IMG/VR virus record: IMGVR_UViG_3300032245_000383
Coordinates: 1-36,869 of that record
From: a virus
Reading direction: 5' to 3' (one strand)
DNA: 36,869 nt
In this document: one piece after another, positions 16,910 through 24,414 of the stretch
Position numbering within the stretch: position 1 is the stretch's first letter
Layout of the letters: the number at the start of each line of letters is the position of its first letter
Program-made: the position numbers and the translations under genes
Notes under the pieces: generated by a model
Database searches by the model: none
What the model saw: only the letters and a program-made list of their open reading frames with translations
Told to the model about the DNA's origin: nothing

Positions 16910-18793
16910 TTAGCAGTCGCCGTATGAGGCGCCTACCCCTGACTCACAAGCAAGTGGCAACCCCTGTGCCCACGATGGACGCCATGACATGCACTCCTCA
17001 ACGTACGCTTGGGCTTCCTTGGCTTCGGCAATAGGGGCGATGCAGGCTACCGCATCATGTACGGTCAGCACCACCTTGTAGCGCTTGGCGATACGCAACA
17101 TCTGCTCCCCCACGACACAGCGTGCTACGGCTTGACAGAAGTTCTCCACCATCAGGCCGCCATACACCCGAGTCACCAGACCCTTGGATGTGTAGACCCA
17201 CTGGTCTTTGCCGTCATAGATTACTTTCGTAAGTTCGGGGTACTGGATGTGCAAGCCGCTTGGCAGGGTGATTCCCTTTTGCGTAGCGTTAATCAAGCCC
17301 ACAGCATCAATCGGAGCCTCGCCGCCGCAGGTCATCACAGACAGCGAATCGTTGGCTTTTCGCCACAGTTCAGGGATTTTGTGGTACTTACCACGATAGG
17401 TGTCAACGATTGCCTTGGCCGCGGACTCGGTGTAATCCACACCTGCGGCCAGCTTCAGGAACGCCCGTAGCTTGACGTGCCCAACGCCATAGCCTGCACC
17501 CAAGATCACAGTCTTACCAACTTGTCGTTCAGTCTTGTCTGCCTTAGTGATTTCCCTACCGTAGATGGCCGAGGCCATGATGCAATAGACGTCTTCCTTG
17601 TTCTCAAACGCTTCCACCAAGTCATCCTGCCCTGCCAACCATGCCAACGTACGGGCTTCAATCTGTGCTGAGTCACAGTCAATGATGACGTAGCCTTCGG
17701 GCGCTTTGATCGCGCTCTTGATCTTGTTGGCGTTCGCACCACGGGCGGGTAAGTTCTGCATGTTCACCTTGTCCTGCCCTGACCAACGGCCTGAGTGTGC
17801 GCCGTAATAGCGCAATGGAATAGGGAACTTGCCACGGCTTGCCATGCCAATGAAGCGCTCGGTACGGGTTTCCTCGAGTGTTGTTTTATTGCCAAGACGG
17901 GCGGCTACCAATGCCTGCACTCGGTCATCGGAGTGTTCTTCCAACGCCTTCATGCCATCGTCTGTCTTAGCAAACGCATAGGCTGTCTTGCCTGTGGCGG
18001 CGCTCACCTTGGTAGGCGGGATAACGTCAAACGTACGCAGGGTCTCAGCAAACTTCTCGTTGGACATGAGCAACTTCTTGATGCCCTCGGTGCCTTCGGA
18101 GAAGATCGTGTGTACGAAGTCAGGGTTAGCGTCCTTGAGCATCTGGTCACGCACAGTCTCAAGCAGGGTCAGCTTACGCTCCCTCACTTCTAATAGATGT
18201 GACTGCAACAACGGCAGGTCAAGCTCCAACACGGGCTCGATGTACATACGCAAGGTCAGGTCAAGCAAGCGCAACTCTTGGCGCGGGAACCCTTCAGCTA
18301 GGTAGCGATTGAACAGCGTATAGGTAAGCTCAACGTCATTGATACAGTATTCGCCGTAGCGTTCCAGTTCCTCAGCAGTGAATTCTGAATAATGTTTACC
18401 CAACGCGTTCAGCACCTCGTTACCCTTCTCGCCGATGCCTGCACGTTCAGCTTGCGCGGCTAGGCTGTGCGACTTCTCATGCGGATACAACGCGCGGGAC
18501 ATACCCATGATGTCAAACCAAGCCATAGGCTTAATGCCGTAGCGCCACGCCATGATCGCACCATCGAACGCGGTGTTCTGACACACCACCATCTTGTCTG
18601 ACCAATCAATCTCGGCAAGTACATTAGCCACCTCGGGCTGTGCGTACCACTTCGTATCTCCATCGCCAATCTTTATCGCAACACCAATGGTCTCGAACTG
18701 CGGCGACCGCACGTACTCTTCCGTTGTGAACTTCGTCAAGCTGAAGTCACGGGAGTAGAACGTTTCCCAATCCAAAGTGATTACTGTGCTCAT
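16910..18793 (-). CDS. Family A DNA polymerase with 3'-5' exonuclease, 627 aa
   Basis: The replicative polymerase. TLDWETF at 6-12 and CQNTAFDG near 71-78 supply exonuclease motifs I and II, and CINDVELTYTLF supplies the third. Polymerase motif A is IIDCDSAQIEARTLAWLAG near 369-387, motif B is RQVGKTVILGAGYGVG near 422-437, and motif C is TVHDAVA near 575-581, where Ala replaces the usual Glu of HDEV. The length is slightly below T7 polymerase (about 700). ATG overlaps the stop of the upstream gene as ATGA. Partners encoded in the same operon are the primase-helicase and the SSB-like protein. Confidence 0.95.
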   Translation of the reverse strand: MSTVITLDWETFYSRDFSLTKFTTEEYVRSPQFETIGVAIKIGDGDTKWYAQPEVANVLAEIDWSDKMVVCQNTAFDGAIMAWRYGIKPMAWFDIMGMSRALYPHEKSHSLAAQAERAGIGEKGNEVLNALGKHYSEFTAEELERYGEYCINDVELTYTLFNRYLAEGFPRQELRLLDLTLRMYIEPVLELDLPLLQSHLLEVRERKLTLLETVRDQMLKDANPDFVHTIFSEGTEGIKKLLMSNEKFAETLRTFDVIPPTKVSAATGKTAYAFAKTDDGMKALEEHSDDRVQALVAARLGNKTTLEETRTERFIGMASRGKFPIPLRYYGAHSGRWSGQDKVNMQNLPARGANANKIKSAIKAPEGYVIIDCDSAQIEARTLAWLAGQDDLVEAFENKEDVYCIMASAIYGREITKADKTERQVGKTVILGAGYGVGHVKLRAFLKLAAGVDYTESAAKAIVDTYRGKYHKIPELWRKANDSLSVMTCGGEAPIDAVGLINATQKGITLPSGLHIQYPELTKVIYDGKDQWVYTSKGLVTRVYGGLMVENFCQAVARCVVGEQMLRIAKRYKVVLTVHDAVACIAPIAEAKEAQAYVEECMSWRPSWAQGLPLACESGVGASYGDC

Positions 18794-19293
18794 TTATTTT
18801 TCTTCCAAGGGTCTGGTACAGGGTTGCCGTCCCACCCAGTAGAATAGCGGCCAAGGGCCTTGTACTTTATCGTACCCGTGTTGTGGTCCTTTGCGTATGT
18901 TTCATCAAACGACTTGTTCATCAGTTGTAGAGCGTCATTCACCATCTGCGCCTTAGTCAACGGGCGGTTTGCGTTGCGTATAGCTTTCGCTACATCTACT
19001 TCGGGCTCGGGTTCAGCAAGCAGCTTCTCGACTACTCTCTGCGTCGCCCACCTACGCCGCATATCTACATACGCTTTGACAAGCATGGCCTTCTCAGTTT
19101 CGTTCAAGTACCAGAAGTTTTCTTTGCCTGCGGCCTCGCCTTTGGCAAGGGATTCAATCTCCCTGCCATCGTAGTAGAACTTGCCAAGCGTGCGGTGCAT
19201 TGTGCTTGGGTTGTATTCGGTCTCTTCGAATTCTTCGGGGTTGTTCTCCATGCGGTCGCACAGAATCTTTACGCCGTCACTGATTTCTTCCAT
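18790..19293 (-). CDS. Unknown phage protein, paralogue of its neighbour, 167 aa
   Basis: A charged, helical, soluble protein with no enzyme motif. Residues 5-22 (SDGVKILCDRMENNPEEF) match the neighbour at 19295 (SAGAEMLIARMKTNPDDF), so the two share an N-terminal module. The middle contains LNETEKAMLVKAYVDMRRR, a likely helix hairpin, and the end (WDGNPVPDPWKKNK) is basic. It is joined to the polymerase by ATGA, so the pair are probably made in step. A polymerase accessory or head-structure role would be speculation. Confidence 0.65.
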   Translation of the reverse strand: MEEISDGVKILCDRMENNPEEFEETEYNPSTMHRTLGKFYYDGREIESLAKGEAAGKENFWYLNETEKAMLVKAYVDMRRRWATQRVVEKLLAEPEPEVDVAKAIRNANRPLTKAQMVNDALQLMNKSFDETYAKDHNTGTIKYKALGRYSTGWDGNPVPDPWKKNK

Positions 19294-19294
19294 G

Positions 19295-19813
19295 TCAGAG
19301 TCCTAGTTTGTTTTTCATTGACGTAAATATACCCGCAGGGTCCGTGTTAGATACTTCCACCGCCATACCCGGCGATACCATGCCGCCATACCCGGCGATA
19401 CCTTGCAACGGGTTAGTCACTCCGCTTGCATAGCGTGAGTTACGCATTGCATTTTGCATCTGCGCTAGTTGTCCTTGTACAGCGGCCTGTTTATACGAGC
19501 TTTGGTAACGCTCTTCTTCCTTCGGGTTGAAGATTTCGTTGTACACCCACTCGCTGAACTCGGCTTCTTGGATGTGCTCCGCAAACGCGGTCTTCAAAGC
19601 GACAGTGTCTCGTTCTGATACCCACCCCTGCCCACCTGCGTTCCACGCGTCCACTACACGGTAGAACCGTCCACCGTATTTGAAGTCATCAGGGTTAGTC
19701 TTCATCCGCGCTATCAGCATCTCTGCTCCAGCGCTCATGTTCATGGCGTCTGATTCGGGCTTGGTAGTTGGCTCGGTCGCGCTCTCGGCGCCTAATGAGT
19801 CTGAGTTCGTCAT
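19295..19813 (-). CDS. Unknown phage protein with internal out-of-frame duplication, 172 aa
   Basis: Residues 27-45 repeat the R-M-x-x-NP-(D/E)-(D/E)-F signature of the 18790 gene. The tail is Gln/Ala-rich (QLAQMQNAMRNSRYASG), then a Gly/Pro-rich segment. A 20-bp sequence is duplicated at 19360-19379 and 19383-19402 with a 23-bp period, so the second copy is read in another frame. The first yields GIAGYGG and the second VSPGMA. Start is ATG at 19813, overlapping the upstream stop as TGATG. No function is recognised. Confidence 0.6.
   Translation of the reverse strand: MTNSDSLGAESATEPTTKPESDAMNMSAGAEMLIARMKTNPDDFKYGGRFYRVVDAWNAGGQGWVSERDTVALKTAFAEHIQEAEFSEWVYNEIFNPKEEERYQSSYKQAAVQGQLAQMQNAMRNSRYASGVTNPLQGIAGYGGMVSPGMAVEVSNTDPAGIFTSMKNKLGL
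19360..19402. repeat. 23-bp tandem duplication read in two frames
   Basis: Twenty identical bases occur at 19360-19379 and 19383-19402. The 23-bp period is not a multiple of three, so the duplication changed the downstream reading frame or was compensated. Confidence 0.85.
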
Positions 19814-20166
19814 CAGTCGGTCTCCGTTTGTTTTGGTTCAAAAAGCTCGTAATTGGATCGAGCGTGTCCGTAGGTTTTGATGAGGTCAAGGCAACTCCCC
19901 AAGTAGTCAAGGTTGGTTTCGTTAATCACAAGTGCAAGCCCACCTGCATTGTTTATGTCCCGCAGGTTCTTGAACTGCAACATGGTCAGCTTGCCACGCC
20001 CTGCCTTGCACTCAATGCCGATGAAGTGTTTCTTGTAGCACACGAGAATGTCAGGGGTGCCTGCGTTCGCATATTGTCCACCAATGTAGTTCACAGCATA
20101 CGCCCCGTGTTCTTTCAACAGGGCATGTACCTTCTTCTTTACCTTGGATTCAGGTGTTGCGGCCAT
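19813..20166 (-). CDS. VRR-NUC domain nuclease, 117 aa
   Basis: A stand-alone VRR-NUC, the small PD-(D/E)XK-type nuclease common in phages. GTPDILVCYK holds the catalytic Asp (about residue 39), and IGIECKAGRGKLTMLQ the E-x-K pair (about 52-54) with the Gln of the core motif. The N-terminal helix (ESKVKKKVHALLKEHG) is the family's usual cap. Homologues are thought to resolve branched DNA, which suits the adjoining polymerase and RecB-like nuclease. It overlaps the DUF3310 gene by 17 bp and the next gene by one base. Confidence 0.9.
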   Translation of the reverse strand: MAATPESKVKKKVHALLKEHGAYAVNYIGGQYANAGTPDILVCYKKHFIGIECKAGRGKLTMLQFKNLRDINNAGGLALVINETNLDYLGSCLDLIKTYGHARSNYELFEPKQTETD

Positions 20167-20377
20167 TTATCTCCTCCAGCTTTAGCTTGTAGTGCTTGGC
20201 CTTGCCTGCATCATCGCTACCTTCCTTCTTGCCTTGGCGCATGGCGTACTTGATGATGTTGCCTTTCAAGAACCCACGGAATTCTTCGGGCGTTAGCACT
20301 GCCTCCATCACAGCCCAAGGTTGCATGGCCATGTCCTTGTAGTGTGTGCCGCTTACTTGGGTTTCGTCTGCGTTCAT
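20150..20377 (-). CDS. DUF3310 protein, 75 aa
   Basis: The segments SGTHYKDMAMQPWAVME, FLKGNIIKYAMRQGKK and DAGKAKHYKLKLEEI follow the DUF3310 pattern (hYk...P...GNiiKYxxRxGxK...Kaxxyl). The family is sometimes labelled nucleotide kinase in phage annotation, without convincing proof. The gene starts within an ATGA overlap with the upstream stop. Confidence 0.85.
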   Translation of the reverse strand: MNADETQVSGTHYKDMAMQPWAVMEAVLTPEEFRGFLKGNIIKYAMRQGKKEGSDDAGKAKHYKLKLEEINGRNT

Positions 20378-20856
20378 TTTGTTTCTTCCTTAACTACAAC
20401 AGGTCTCATTAATTTCTTTTGGAACTCGAGGTTAACCAAGTCCATCGCTTGCTCAAGGTCACGCACATTGGTTTGGTCAAGCTGTGCATCGTGCAACTCC
20501 ATGACAAGGTTCATGGCTTTCAACTCACTTGCCTTCAATATGAACCTGCCTGACTCAACACCACGCCTACCTACCGCCAGTAGTGCATCTTGCCCTTGCT
20601 TGATTTCTTCTGCCCAATCGACACCAAGCTCAGGTCGCAGGCGCATATACGCCTCGGTCATGTTGAACATGCCAATCAATATGTCAATGTCGTCTCGGGT
20701 TGCATCGCCCCTACGGAGCGTGTCCATCGCCGCATGGTTCTTGATTCGTATGTCAGTGGTTACTGCAATCGAATTCATTGGCTTGAGTCCAGCCAACACC
20801 CACGTCACGGGGTCGAGCAGATTTTTCTTTGGCTTGTACTTGCTTCGTTTTCGCAT
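20374..20856 (-). CDS. Conserved phage protein of unknown function, 160 aa
   Basis: A basic N-terminus (RKRSKYKPKK) is followed by VTWVLAGL, IKNHAAMDTLRRGDAT, DIDILIGMFNMTEAY, GRRGVESGRFILKA and MNLVMELHDAQLD. I recall this order from conserved proteins of unknown function in phages of Burkholderiales and related hosts. It is soluble and mainly helical. Coupled by ATGA to DUF3310. Confidence 0.7.
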   Translation of the reverse strand: MRKRSKYKPKKNLLDPVTWVLAGLKPMNSIAVTTDIRIKNHAAMDTLRRGDATRDDIDILIGMFNMTEAYMRLRPELGVDWAEEIKQGQDALLAVGRRGVESGRFILKASELKAMNLVMELHDAQLDQTNVRDLEQAMDLVNLEFQKKLMRPVVVKEETK

Positions 20857-20858
20857 AA

Positions 20859-21020
20859 TTATTTAATCCCATGCAGGGCTTCCACGTCGCGGGCAATCAG
20901 CACATAATCAGCGAAGTCGATTTCGGCGTCAGTCATGTCTAACACTTTGGCGACCTGCCAATGCGCGCGCAGTTGCTCCACCGTCAGTGGATTGCGTTGT
21001 TGGGGTTTATCTTGCGTCAC
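20859..21020 (-). CDS. Small conserved phage protein, 53 aa
   Basis: The end (ADYVLIARDVEALHGIK) resembles the xxARAxExxHGI ending of small proteins found in many phage early regions, function unknown. The frame extends to an ATG at 21065, but a GTG at 21020 forms a GTGA overlap with the upstream stop, like most junctions here, and removes a 49-bp overlap. I therefore prefer GTG. An ATG start would add 15 residues. Confidence 0.6.
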   Translation of the reverse strand: MTQDKPQQRNPLTVEQLRAHWQVAKVLDMTDAEIDFADYVLIARDVEALHGIK

Positions 21021-21235
21021 TTTTCGGTAGGGGACTGAGAGACCGATTGGTTTTCTTTCAGGCATTCCATGTCCTTCTTGTATTGCGCGTGGGCTTCTGC
21101 AAAGTTCTTGTCCACGTTGTCGAACTCTTCTTTGGTGATGCCCGACCTTCTGCCGAATATCAATTCAAAATTGCGCTCGAACTTCTCGTGATCTGTTGGG
21201 CGTTGCTTATCGCCCTTGCCTGCTTCGTGTGTCAT
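21017..21235 (-). CDS. Small phage protein with GKGDKQRP motif, 72 aa
   Basis: It begins MTHEAGKGDKQRP and continues FERNFELIFGRR. This N-terminal pattern recurs in many phage small proteins of unknown function. ATG at 21235 overlaps the upstream stop as ATGA. A longer reading to 21292 is not needed. The rest is charged and helical. Confidence 0.68.
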   Translation of the reverse strand: MTHEAGKGDKQRPTDHEKFERNFELIFGRRSGITKEEFDNVDKNFAEAHAQYKKDMECLKENQSVSQSPTEK

Positions 21236-21501
21236 TTGTTTATCTCCTCTAATGCTTGCTGTGTTTTCTTGATGTACTCCTCGGCGCTCCACCAGTAGGT
21301 ATCACCTTCAAGCACCAACGATTCGATCTTTCGCTTGGTCAGTTTCTTCCACTTAGGCTTTAGAACCTTGGGTACCTTGTCTGTTTGATCGCGTTCGCAA
21401 TACAGCGAGAGTGTGTGGTCTTTGTCGATCGCAACGCTGGCTTCCATCATGTCGTGACCCCATTGGGTCCTTACGGGGGCCTTATCCCATTCGAGTTTCA
21501 T
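21232..21501 (-). CDS. Unknown protein, 89 aa
   Basis: A soluble, basic protein (LKPKWKKLTKRKIESLV) with WWSAEEYIKKTQQALEEI near the end. No motif is recognised. Its start overlaps the upstream stop by ATGA and its stop overlaps the downstream start, so it belongs to the coupled small-gene chain. Confidence 0.6.
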   Translation of the reverse strand: MKLEWDKAPVRTQWGHDMMEASVAIDKDHTLSLYCERDQTDKVPKVLKPKWKKLTKRKIESLVLEGDTYWWSAEEYIKKTQQALEEINK

Positions 21502-21653
21502 TCCTTACCCCTCCAAATACGATAGGCGCGTTTGATTGTGAACCACAAGCTGCTACGCATAAGCTGCTTCTTCAGTTGTTCGTTCTCCAGCAACAACTCG
21601 CTGTTGTGCATGGACAGTAATTTCCACGCTTTTTCTATTTCATCTTGTGTCAT
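21498..21653 (-). CDS. Small coiled-coil protein with basic tail, 51 aa
   Basis: From ATG 21653: MTQDEIEKAWKLL, then a leucine-rich heptad stretch (LLLENEQLKKQL) and a basic end (FTIKRAYRIWRGKE). AAGTGAA upstream is a fair ribosome-binding site, and the preceding gene ends one base earlier. A longer reading of 80 residues to 21740 would overlap the upstream gene by 86 bases. It is probably an oligomeric membrane-surface or nucleic-acid-associated peptide, but the function is unknown. Confidence 0.55.
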   Translation of the reverse strand: MTQDEIEKAWKLLSMHNSELLLENEQLKKQLMRSSLWFTIKRAYRIWRGKE

Positions 21654-21654
21654 T

Positions 21655-21876
21655 TCACTTCCCCATCTCGCAGATGTAGCCTGTCGTGCCAATGCGGAAA
21701 CCATTGGTGAACTTGCAGTCGTTGTGGATACGCGCTTCAATCAAGTTTGACCCGATCTCTGCGCCAATAAATGCCGCCAACAAGTAAGGGAACGCAACCC
21801 ATAGCAGGTTGCGTGTGTTGCCCAAGAAGATTAACCCAAGGCGCTTCAGTCGGCGCAACATTGCGGAGTCTTTCAT
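21655..21876 (-). CDS. Small membrane protein, one TM segment, 73 aa
   Basis: A basic N-terminus (LRRLKRLGL) precedes a hydrophobic segment at about residues 24-43 (LLWVAFPYLLAAFIGAEIG), consistent with a single membrane span, N-in. Two cysteines lie in the C-terminal part. No holin family is recognised, and its place in the early region argues against lysis. Confidence 0.6.
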   Translation of the reverse strand: MKDSAMLRRLKRLGLIFLGNTRNLLWVAFPYLLAAFIGAEIGSNLIEARIHNDCKFTNGFRIGTTGYICEMGK

Positions 21877-22076
21877 GTCCCCTCCAGTTCAGTGATTCGT
21901 TGTTTCATTTCAGCCATAAGGTCTTCGTAGTTGCTCAAAATGTCGCCCATGTCAAGGATAGCCATGCGCTCCACATCTAAGAGGGTTTTCAGCTCCTCAT
22001 TATCTTCACGAAGCTTACGGTTTTCTTGCATGGCTTCAGCCAATGCCAAGTCCAGTTCACGTTCTTGTTCAGTCAT
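21873..22076 (-). CDS. Small acidic coiled-coil protein, 67 aa
   Basis: Nearly the whole protein has heptad spacing (ELDLALAEAMQENRKLREDNEELKTL is one part, given here only by its positions 6-31, with a second helix at 45-64). Both ends overlap neighbours as ATGA. A scaffold or inhibitor role is possible but not shown. Confidence 0.6.
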   Translation of the reverse strand: MTEQERELDLALAEAMQENRKLREDNEELKTLLDVERMAILDMGDILSNYEDLMAEMKQRITELEGT

Positions 22077-22306
22077 GTGTTCTTCTCCTTCAATGCTGCC
22101 TGCACCATGCGACCAAGGCTGTATTTTTTGCCTTCGTGCTGCTGCCCGTAAATCATCAACATTTCATCGTCTGTTAGGTCTACCCAAGGCGCTTTTGCAA
22201 AAAGAGGGATGTCACCGTCTTCTTTGTGCTTTCTTAGGTTGTATGAATAATCCGAAATAATCGTGCTATCCATCAGTAGCCACGCATTAGGCTTAACTTC
22301 ACTCAT
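22073..22306 (-). CDS. Small conserved phage protein, 77 aa
   Basis: PLFAKAPWVDLTDDEML in the middle resembles the P-W-x-(D/G)-L-(T/S)-D-(D/E)-E motif of many small phage proteins with unknown roles. The N-terminus (NAWLLMDSTIISD) is mixed. Its start lies 8 bp inside the end of the 54-residue gene upstream. Confidence 0.65.
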   Translation of the reverse strand: MSEVKPNAWLLMDSTIISDYSYNLRKHKEDGDIPLFAKAPWVDLTDDEMLMIYGQQHEGKKYSLGRMVQAALKEKNT

Positions 22307-22463
22307 CGTCGTGGCCCTCCAAGCTGTCGTTAATCAATTGCTGTTTAACCAACTCCAAGCATCCAATCACAGTTGCCATGTAAAGCGTCTCGTCATACTT
22401 GTGAACAAGCTCTAGCATTTCGTCTACCAGACCGCCAGCCACCTTGCCTTGGTTTAGATTCAT
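22299..22463 (-). CDS. Short gene, 54 aa
   Basis: Found by following gene overlaps. ATG at 22463 overlaps the upstream stop as ATGA, and TGA at 22299 overlaps the next start. The peptide reads MNLNQGKVAGGLVDEMLELV, then a cysteine-containing helix and an acidic end (EGHDDE). It fills what would otherwise be a 150-bp gap in a gap-free region. No family is recognised. Confidence 0.6.
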   Translation of the reverse strand: MNLNQGKVAGGLVDEMLELVHKYDETLYMATVIGCLELVKQQLINDSLEGHDDE

Positions 22464-22732
22464 TTTGATGCCACCGCTTTGCTGTATGTGTAGAAGCTTG
22501 ACCGCTTCAGAAGCTCTGCCTTGACTTCTTCCATCGTCATGCGTTGTTGTGACTTGGAGTTGATGTGCACCTGCTTGGGTATCTTCACAGATGCGCGGGG
22601 CTTCCTGATCTTCTTGCGCGGCTCCTTGACTCTACGCTCCGCTTGGTTGGCCTCAACTGTACGAAAGTCTTTCATAAAGTTGGGCTCGTGTGTCTTCATG
22701 TAGTCGGGATGAAACGCATTGATGATTGTCAT
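22460..22732 (-). CDS. Very basic small protein, 90 aa
   Basis: From ATG 22732: MTIINAFHPDYMKTHEPNF, then a strongly basic stretch (RRVKEPRKKIRKPRASVK) and a mixed C-terminus. Positive charge suggests nucleic-acid contact. A longer reading into 22846 would overlap the 34-residue gene. The ATGA overlap at 22729-22732 fixes the start chosen here. Confidence 0.6.
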   Translation of the reverse strand: MTIINAFHPDYMKTHEPNFMKDFRTVEANQAERRVKEPRKKIRKPRASVKIPKQVHINSKSQQRMTMEEVKAELLKRSSFYTYSKAVASK

Positions 22733-22833
22733 AGGGGGCTCTCGGGTAGTTGTTGTCGTTTCTGTGCTTGGTACTCGCGCTCTTGTTGCGGAGTCCAAGG
22801 TATCGGTGGGTGTGGAGGGAACGGCCATGTCAT
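22729..22833 (-). CDS. Short proline-rich gene, 34 aa
   Basis: ATG at 22833 and TGA at 22729 both lie in ATGA overlaps with neighbours. The peptide starts MTWPFPPHPPIPWTPQQERE and ends QQLPESPL. Short W/P-rich peptides of this kind occur in other phage early regions. The coupling on both sides is the main evidence. Role unknown. Confidence 0.6.
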   Translation of the reverse strand: MTWPFPPHPPIPWTPQQEREYQAQKRQQLPESPL

Positions 22834-23042
22834 GGGTACTCCGCACCGCGCTGTACGTCCTGCAATATGTCGATTAAATCCCCCTCAATACTTTTGCGGT
22901 GGTCGCCCCAATATATCAAGATGTTTGCTACACGGGCGCGTTCCTGTTCCACGCCTATTTCATACGCGTTCTCCATTCCCGTCACGGTGTTCTCGTTCAC
23001 ACCCACGCTACGCAGTAGCGTACTCATTTCTTCTTTAGTCAT
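22830..23042 (-). CDS. Unknown protein, 70 aa
   Basis: A soluble helical protein beginning MTKEEMSTLLRSVGVN and containing YEIGVEQERARVANILIYW. It begins with the same MTKEE as the gene at 23362, which may reflect a common translation-start region rather than homology. Both ends are ATGA overlaps. Confidence 0.58.
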   Translation of the reverse strand: MTKEEMSTLLRSVGVNENTVTGMENAYEIGVEQERARVANILIYWGDHRKSIEGDLIDILQDVQRGAEYP

Positions 23043-23365
23043 CTTGAATTTCCTTTTGCTCTGTCCGCTACTCTTTCCATAGCATCTCCATAACTCATGC
23101 CTAACGCTTTGCTAATCAGCGCCAACGCCTCGTCAATAATTTCGTCATAGACCCCCGCTTCCGCTTCTTTGATGACGGTCAGGGTTATCTTTGCGTCCTC
23201 CAACGCGTCAACGTCCGCGCTATTGACTTGGTACAGCAAATCAATGTCTTCTTGAATAGTGTCAAAGTATGGCTTGATGGGTTTTAGCGGTTTAATCCGA
23301 TCAAACATACGTTGTCCTTTTTCATAAAACTCTTTGTCTTTCCCTGTGATGTTACTTTTACTCAT
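23039..23365 (-). CDS. Unknown acidic helical protein, 108 aa
   Basis: Residues 1-35 are basic, then a long acidic helical region (DALEDAKITLTVIKEAEAG, DEIIDEALALISKAL). No catalytic motif is seen. It overlaps the upstream zinc-finger gene and the downstream gene by ATGA. Confidence 0.6.
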   Translation of the reverse strand: MSKSNITGKDKEFYEKGQRMFDRIKPLKPIKPYFDTIQEDIDLLYQVNSADVDALEDAKITLTVIKEAEAGVYDEIIDEALALISKALGMSYGDAMERVADRAKGNSR

Positions 23366-23601
23366 TGGTAATCCCTACATGAATGGTGTTTTGCATCTTC
23401 GCGGTCTGTCCAAGTGCCCGTGCACCCCGTACATTTAAATGCACCCGCCCTGATGGAGAACTTACCAGTCAACCTTGGCTGGGGTAACTCTAATTTCTCC
23501 ATAAGAACATGATCTTCTACAAGGGCGGCAAAGTGTTCTATGTCGCCATGCAATGTCAGTCCGTTAGTCTCAATCAATTTAAAAATTTCTTCTTTAGTCA
23601 T
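23362..23601 (-). CDS. Small zinc-finger-like protein, 79 aa
   Basis: The C-terminal segment FKCTGCTGTW, then AKHHSC, gives a C-x2-C...H-H-x-C set that could bind one zinc ion. The N-terminal 50 residues are helical. Possibly a DNA- or protein-binding adapter. Start is ATG 23601, 8 bp inside the end of the small membrane peptide gene. Confidence 0.62.
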   Translation of the reverse strand: MTKEEIFKLIETNGLTLHGDIEHFAALVEDHVLMEKLELPQPRLTGKFSIRAGAFKCTGCTGTWTDREDAKHHSCRDYQ

Positions 23602-23707
23602 CTAGCACCTCGAAAAAGTAAATTAGGCCAAGCAGGACTGCCCACGTTGCACTAATACCAAGTGCCATGAGCGCCGCCATCAATGCTATGTTTTCAATCG
23701 CTGTCAT
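23594..23707 (-). CDS. Short membrane peptide gene, 37 aa
   Basis: ATG at 23707, TAA at 23594. The peptide is almost one membrane span: MTAIENIALMAALMALGISA, then WAVLLGLIYFF and an acidic end. It overlaps both neighbours (14 bp and 8 bp). It sits next to another small membrane protein gene, so the two might act together. Function unknown. Confidence 0.55.
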   Translation of the reverse strand: MTAIENIALMAALMALGISATWAVLLGLIYFFEVLDD

Positions 23708-23903
23708 GTTTTCTTTCGTGAGTTAGACGGATAAGCAACATAGCACCAAACACCCATGCCGTGATCAGGCAGAAGGCTCGGTCAACGCGTTGCCATTCGT
23801 TAGGGTTCCAACTTGCAGACAAGAACGAACCCATCAGGTACATCATAAAACTGACCACGAAGAAGGGCGTAACAACGAACACAATCTCTTGTAGGTATTT
23901 CAT
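23694..23903 (-). CDS. Small membrane protein, two TM segments, 69 aa
   Basis: Hydrophobic segments at about residues 6-28 (IVFVVTPFFVVSFMMYLMG) and 43-59 (FCLITAWVFGAMLLIRL), with a polar loop and a charged C-terminus. It may modify the host envelope during early infection, but no family was recognised. Coupled by ATGA to the winged-helix gene upstream. Confidence 0.6.
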   Translation of the reverse strand: MKYLQEIVFVVTPFFVVSFMMYLMGSFLSASWNPNEWQRVDRAFCLITAWVFGAMLLIRLTHERKHDSD

Positions 23904-24391
23904 TTGGTGCTCCCAAAATAGACTTCGAGTTCTTTGAACAAAGCAAACGCCTCACGGATTGGCAGGTTGTTGATGATGTAGTCTGCTGAGATTACAAGTT
24001 GCGGCTTAGATTCCATACGTGTGATAGTAGGCTCCGAGATGGGCTTGGCTACTTCCGACTTCTTGGATTCTTTCTTCAGCTTGCGCGAAGGCTTGAGGGG
24101 TACGTATTCCTCCGCTGTGACAAAGTACTTGTACCCTTCTTTGCGACACAGGCCATTACGCACCATAGCCGCCATGAGCGATGATACCGAAGATGCCTTG
24201 AACCCTTGCGGCTCCATTGCGTTAGCGGCTTGAGTGGCAGTAACGCCAGGGTTTGCTTTCACATAATCAAATGTGGCACGAGTTACGTTGTTGGTGACGT
24301 TGAAAAGGTTTTGTTTGGCTTGCATAAGTCCTCCGTTGTTTACTTCCCATTCTTTCAGGGTACGAGCTAATTCTTCTTGCATTGTGGGCAT
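23900..24391 (-). CDS. Winged-helix-like DNA-binding protein, 163 aa
   Basis: Residues about 36-95 show a winged-helix layout: TRATFDYVKANP (helix 1), VTATQAANAM (helix 2), SSVSSLMAAMVRNG (recognition helix) and LCRKEGYKYFVT (wing). A Lys-rich linker follows, then a helical end (LPIREAFALFKELEVYF). ATG 24391 is the start. A longer frame to 24403 begins inside the ribosome-binding site GGAGG. A TCTAATATTAGA site overlaps the upstream stop and lies 11 bp before the start, the leftmost exact copy. That makes this protein a candidate member of the palindrome circuit, as regulator or target. Confidence 0.68.
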   Translation of the reverse strand: MPTMQEELARTLKEWEVNNGGLMQAKQNLFNVTNNVTRATFDYVKANPGVTATQAANAMEPQGFKASSVSSLMAAMVRNGLCRKEGYKYFVTAEEYVPLKPSRKLKKESKKSEVAKPISEPTITRMESKPQLVISADYIINNLPIREAFALFKELEVYFGSTK

Positions 24392-24402
24392 GGTTACCTC
24401 CA

Positions 24403-24414
24403 TCTAATATTAGA
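24403..24414. promoter_or_regulatory. Palindromic operator-like site 1 (exact)
   Basis: TCTAATATTAGA. On the minus strand its TAA is the stop of the 63-residue gene, and GGAGG for the winged-helix gene follows directly. It is the leftmost exact copy. Confidence 0.85.

Noticed and set aside
21654-21740. N-terminal extension of the 51-residue coiled-coil gene
   Set aside because: It would overlap the upstream membrane-protein gene by 86 bases and lacks a ribosome-binding site.
24391-24403. Upstream ATG for the winged-helix gene at 24403
   Set aside because: That reading would start inside the palindrome and translate the GGAGG site; ATG 24391 has correct spacing.
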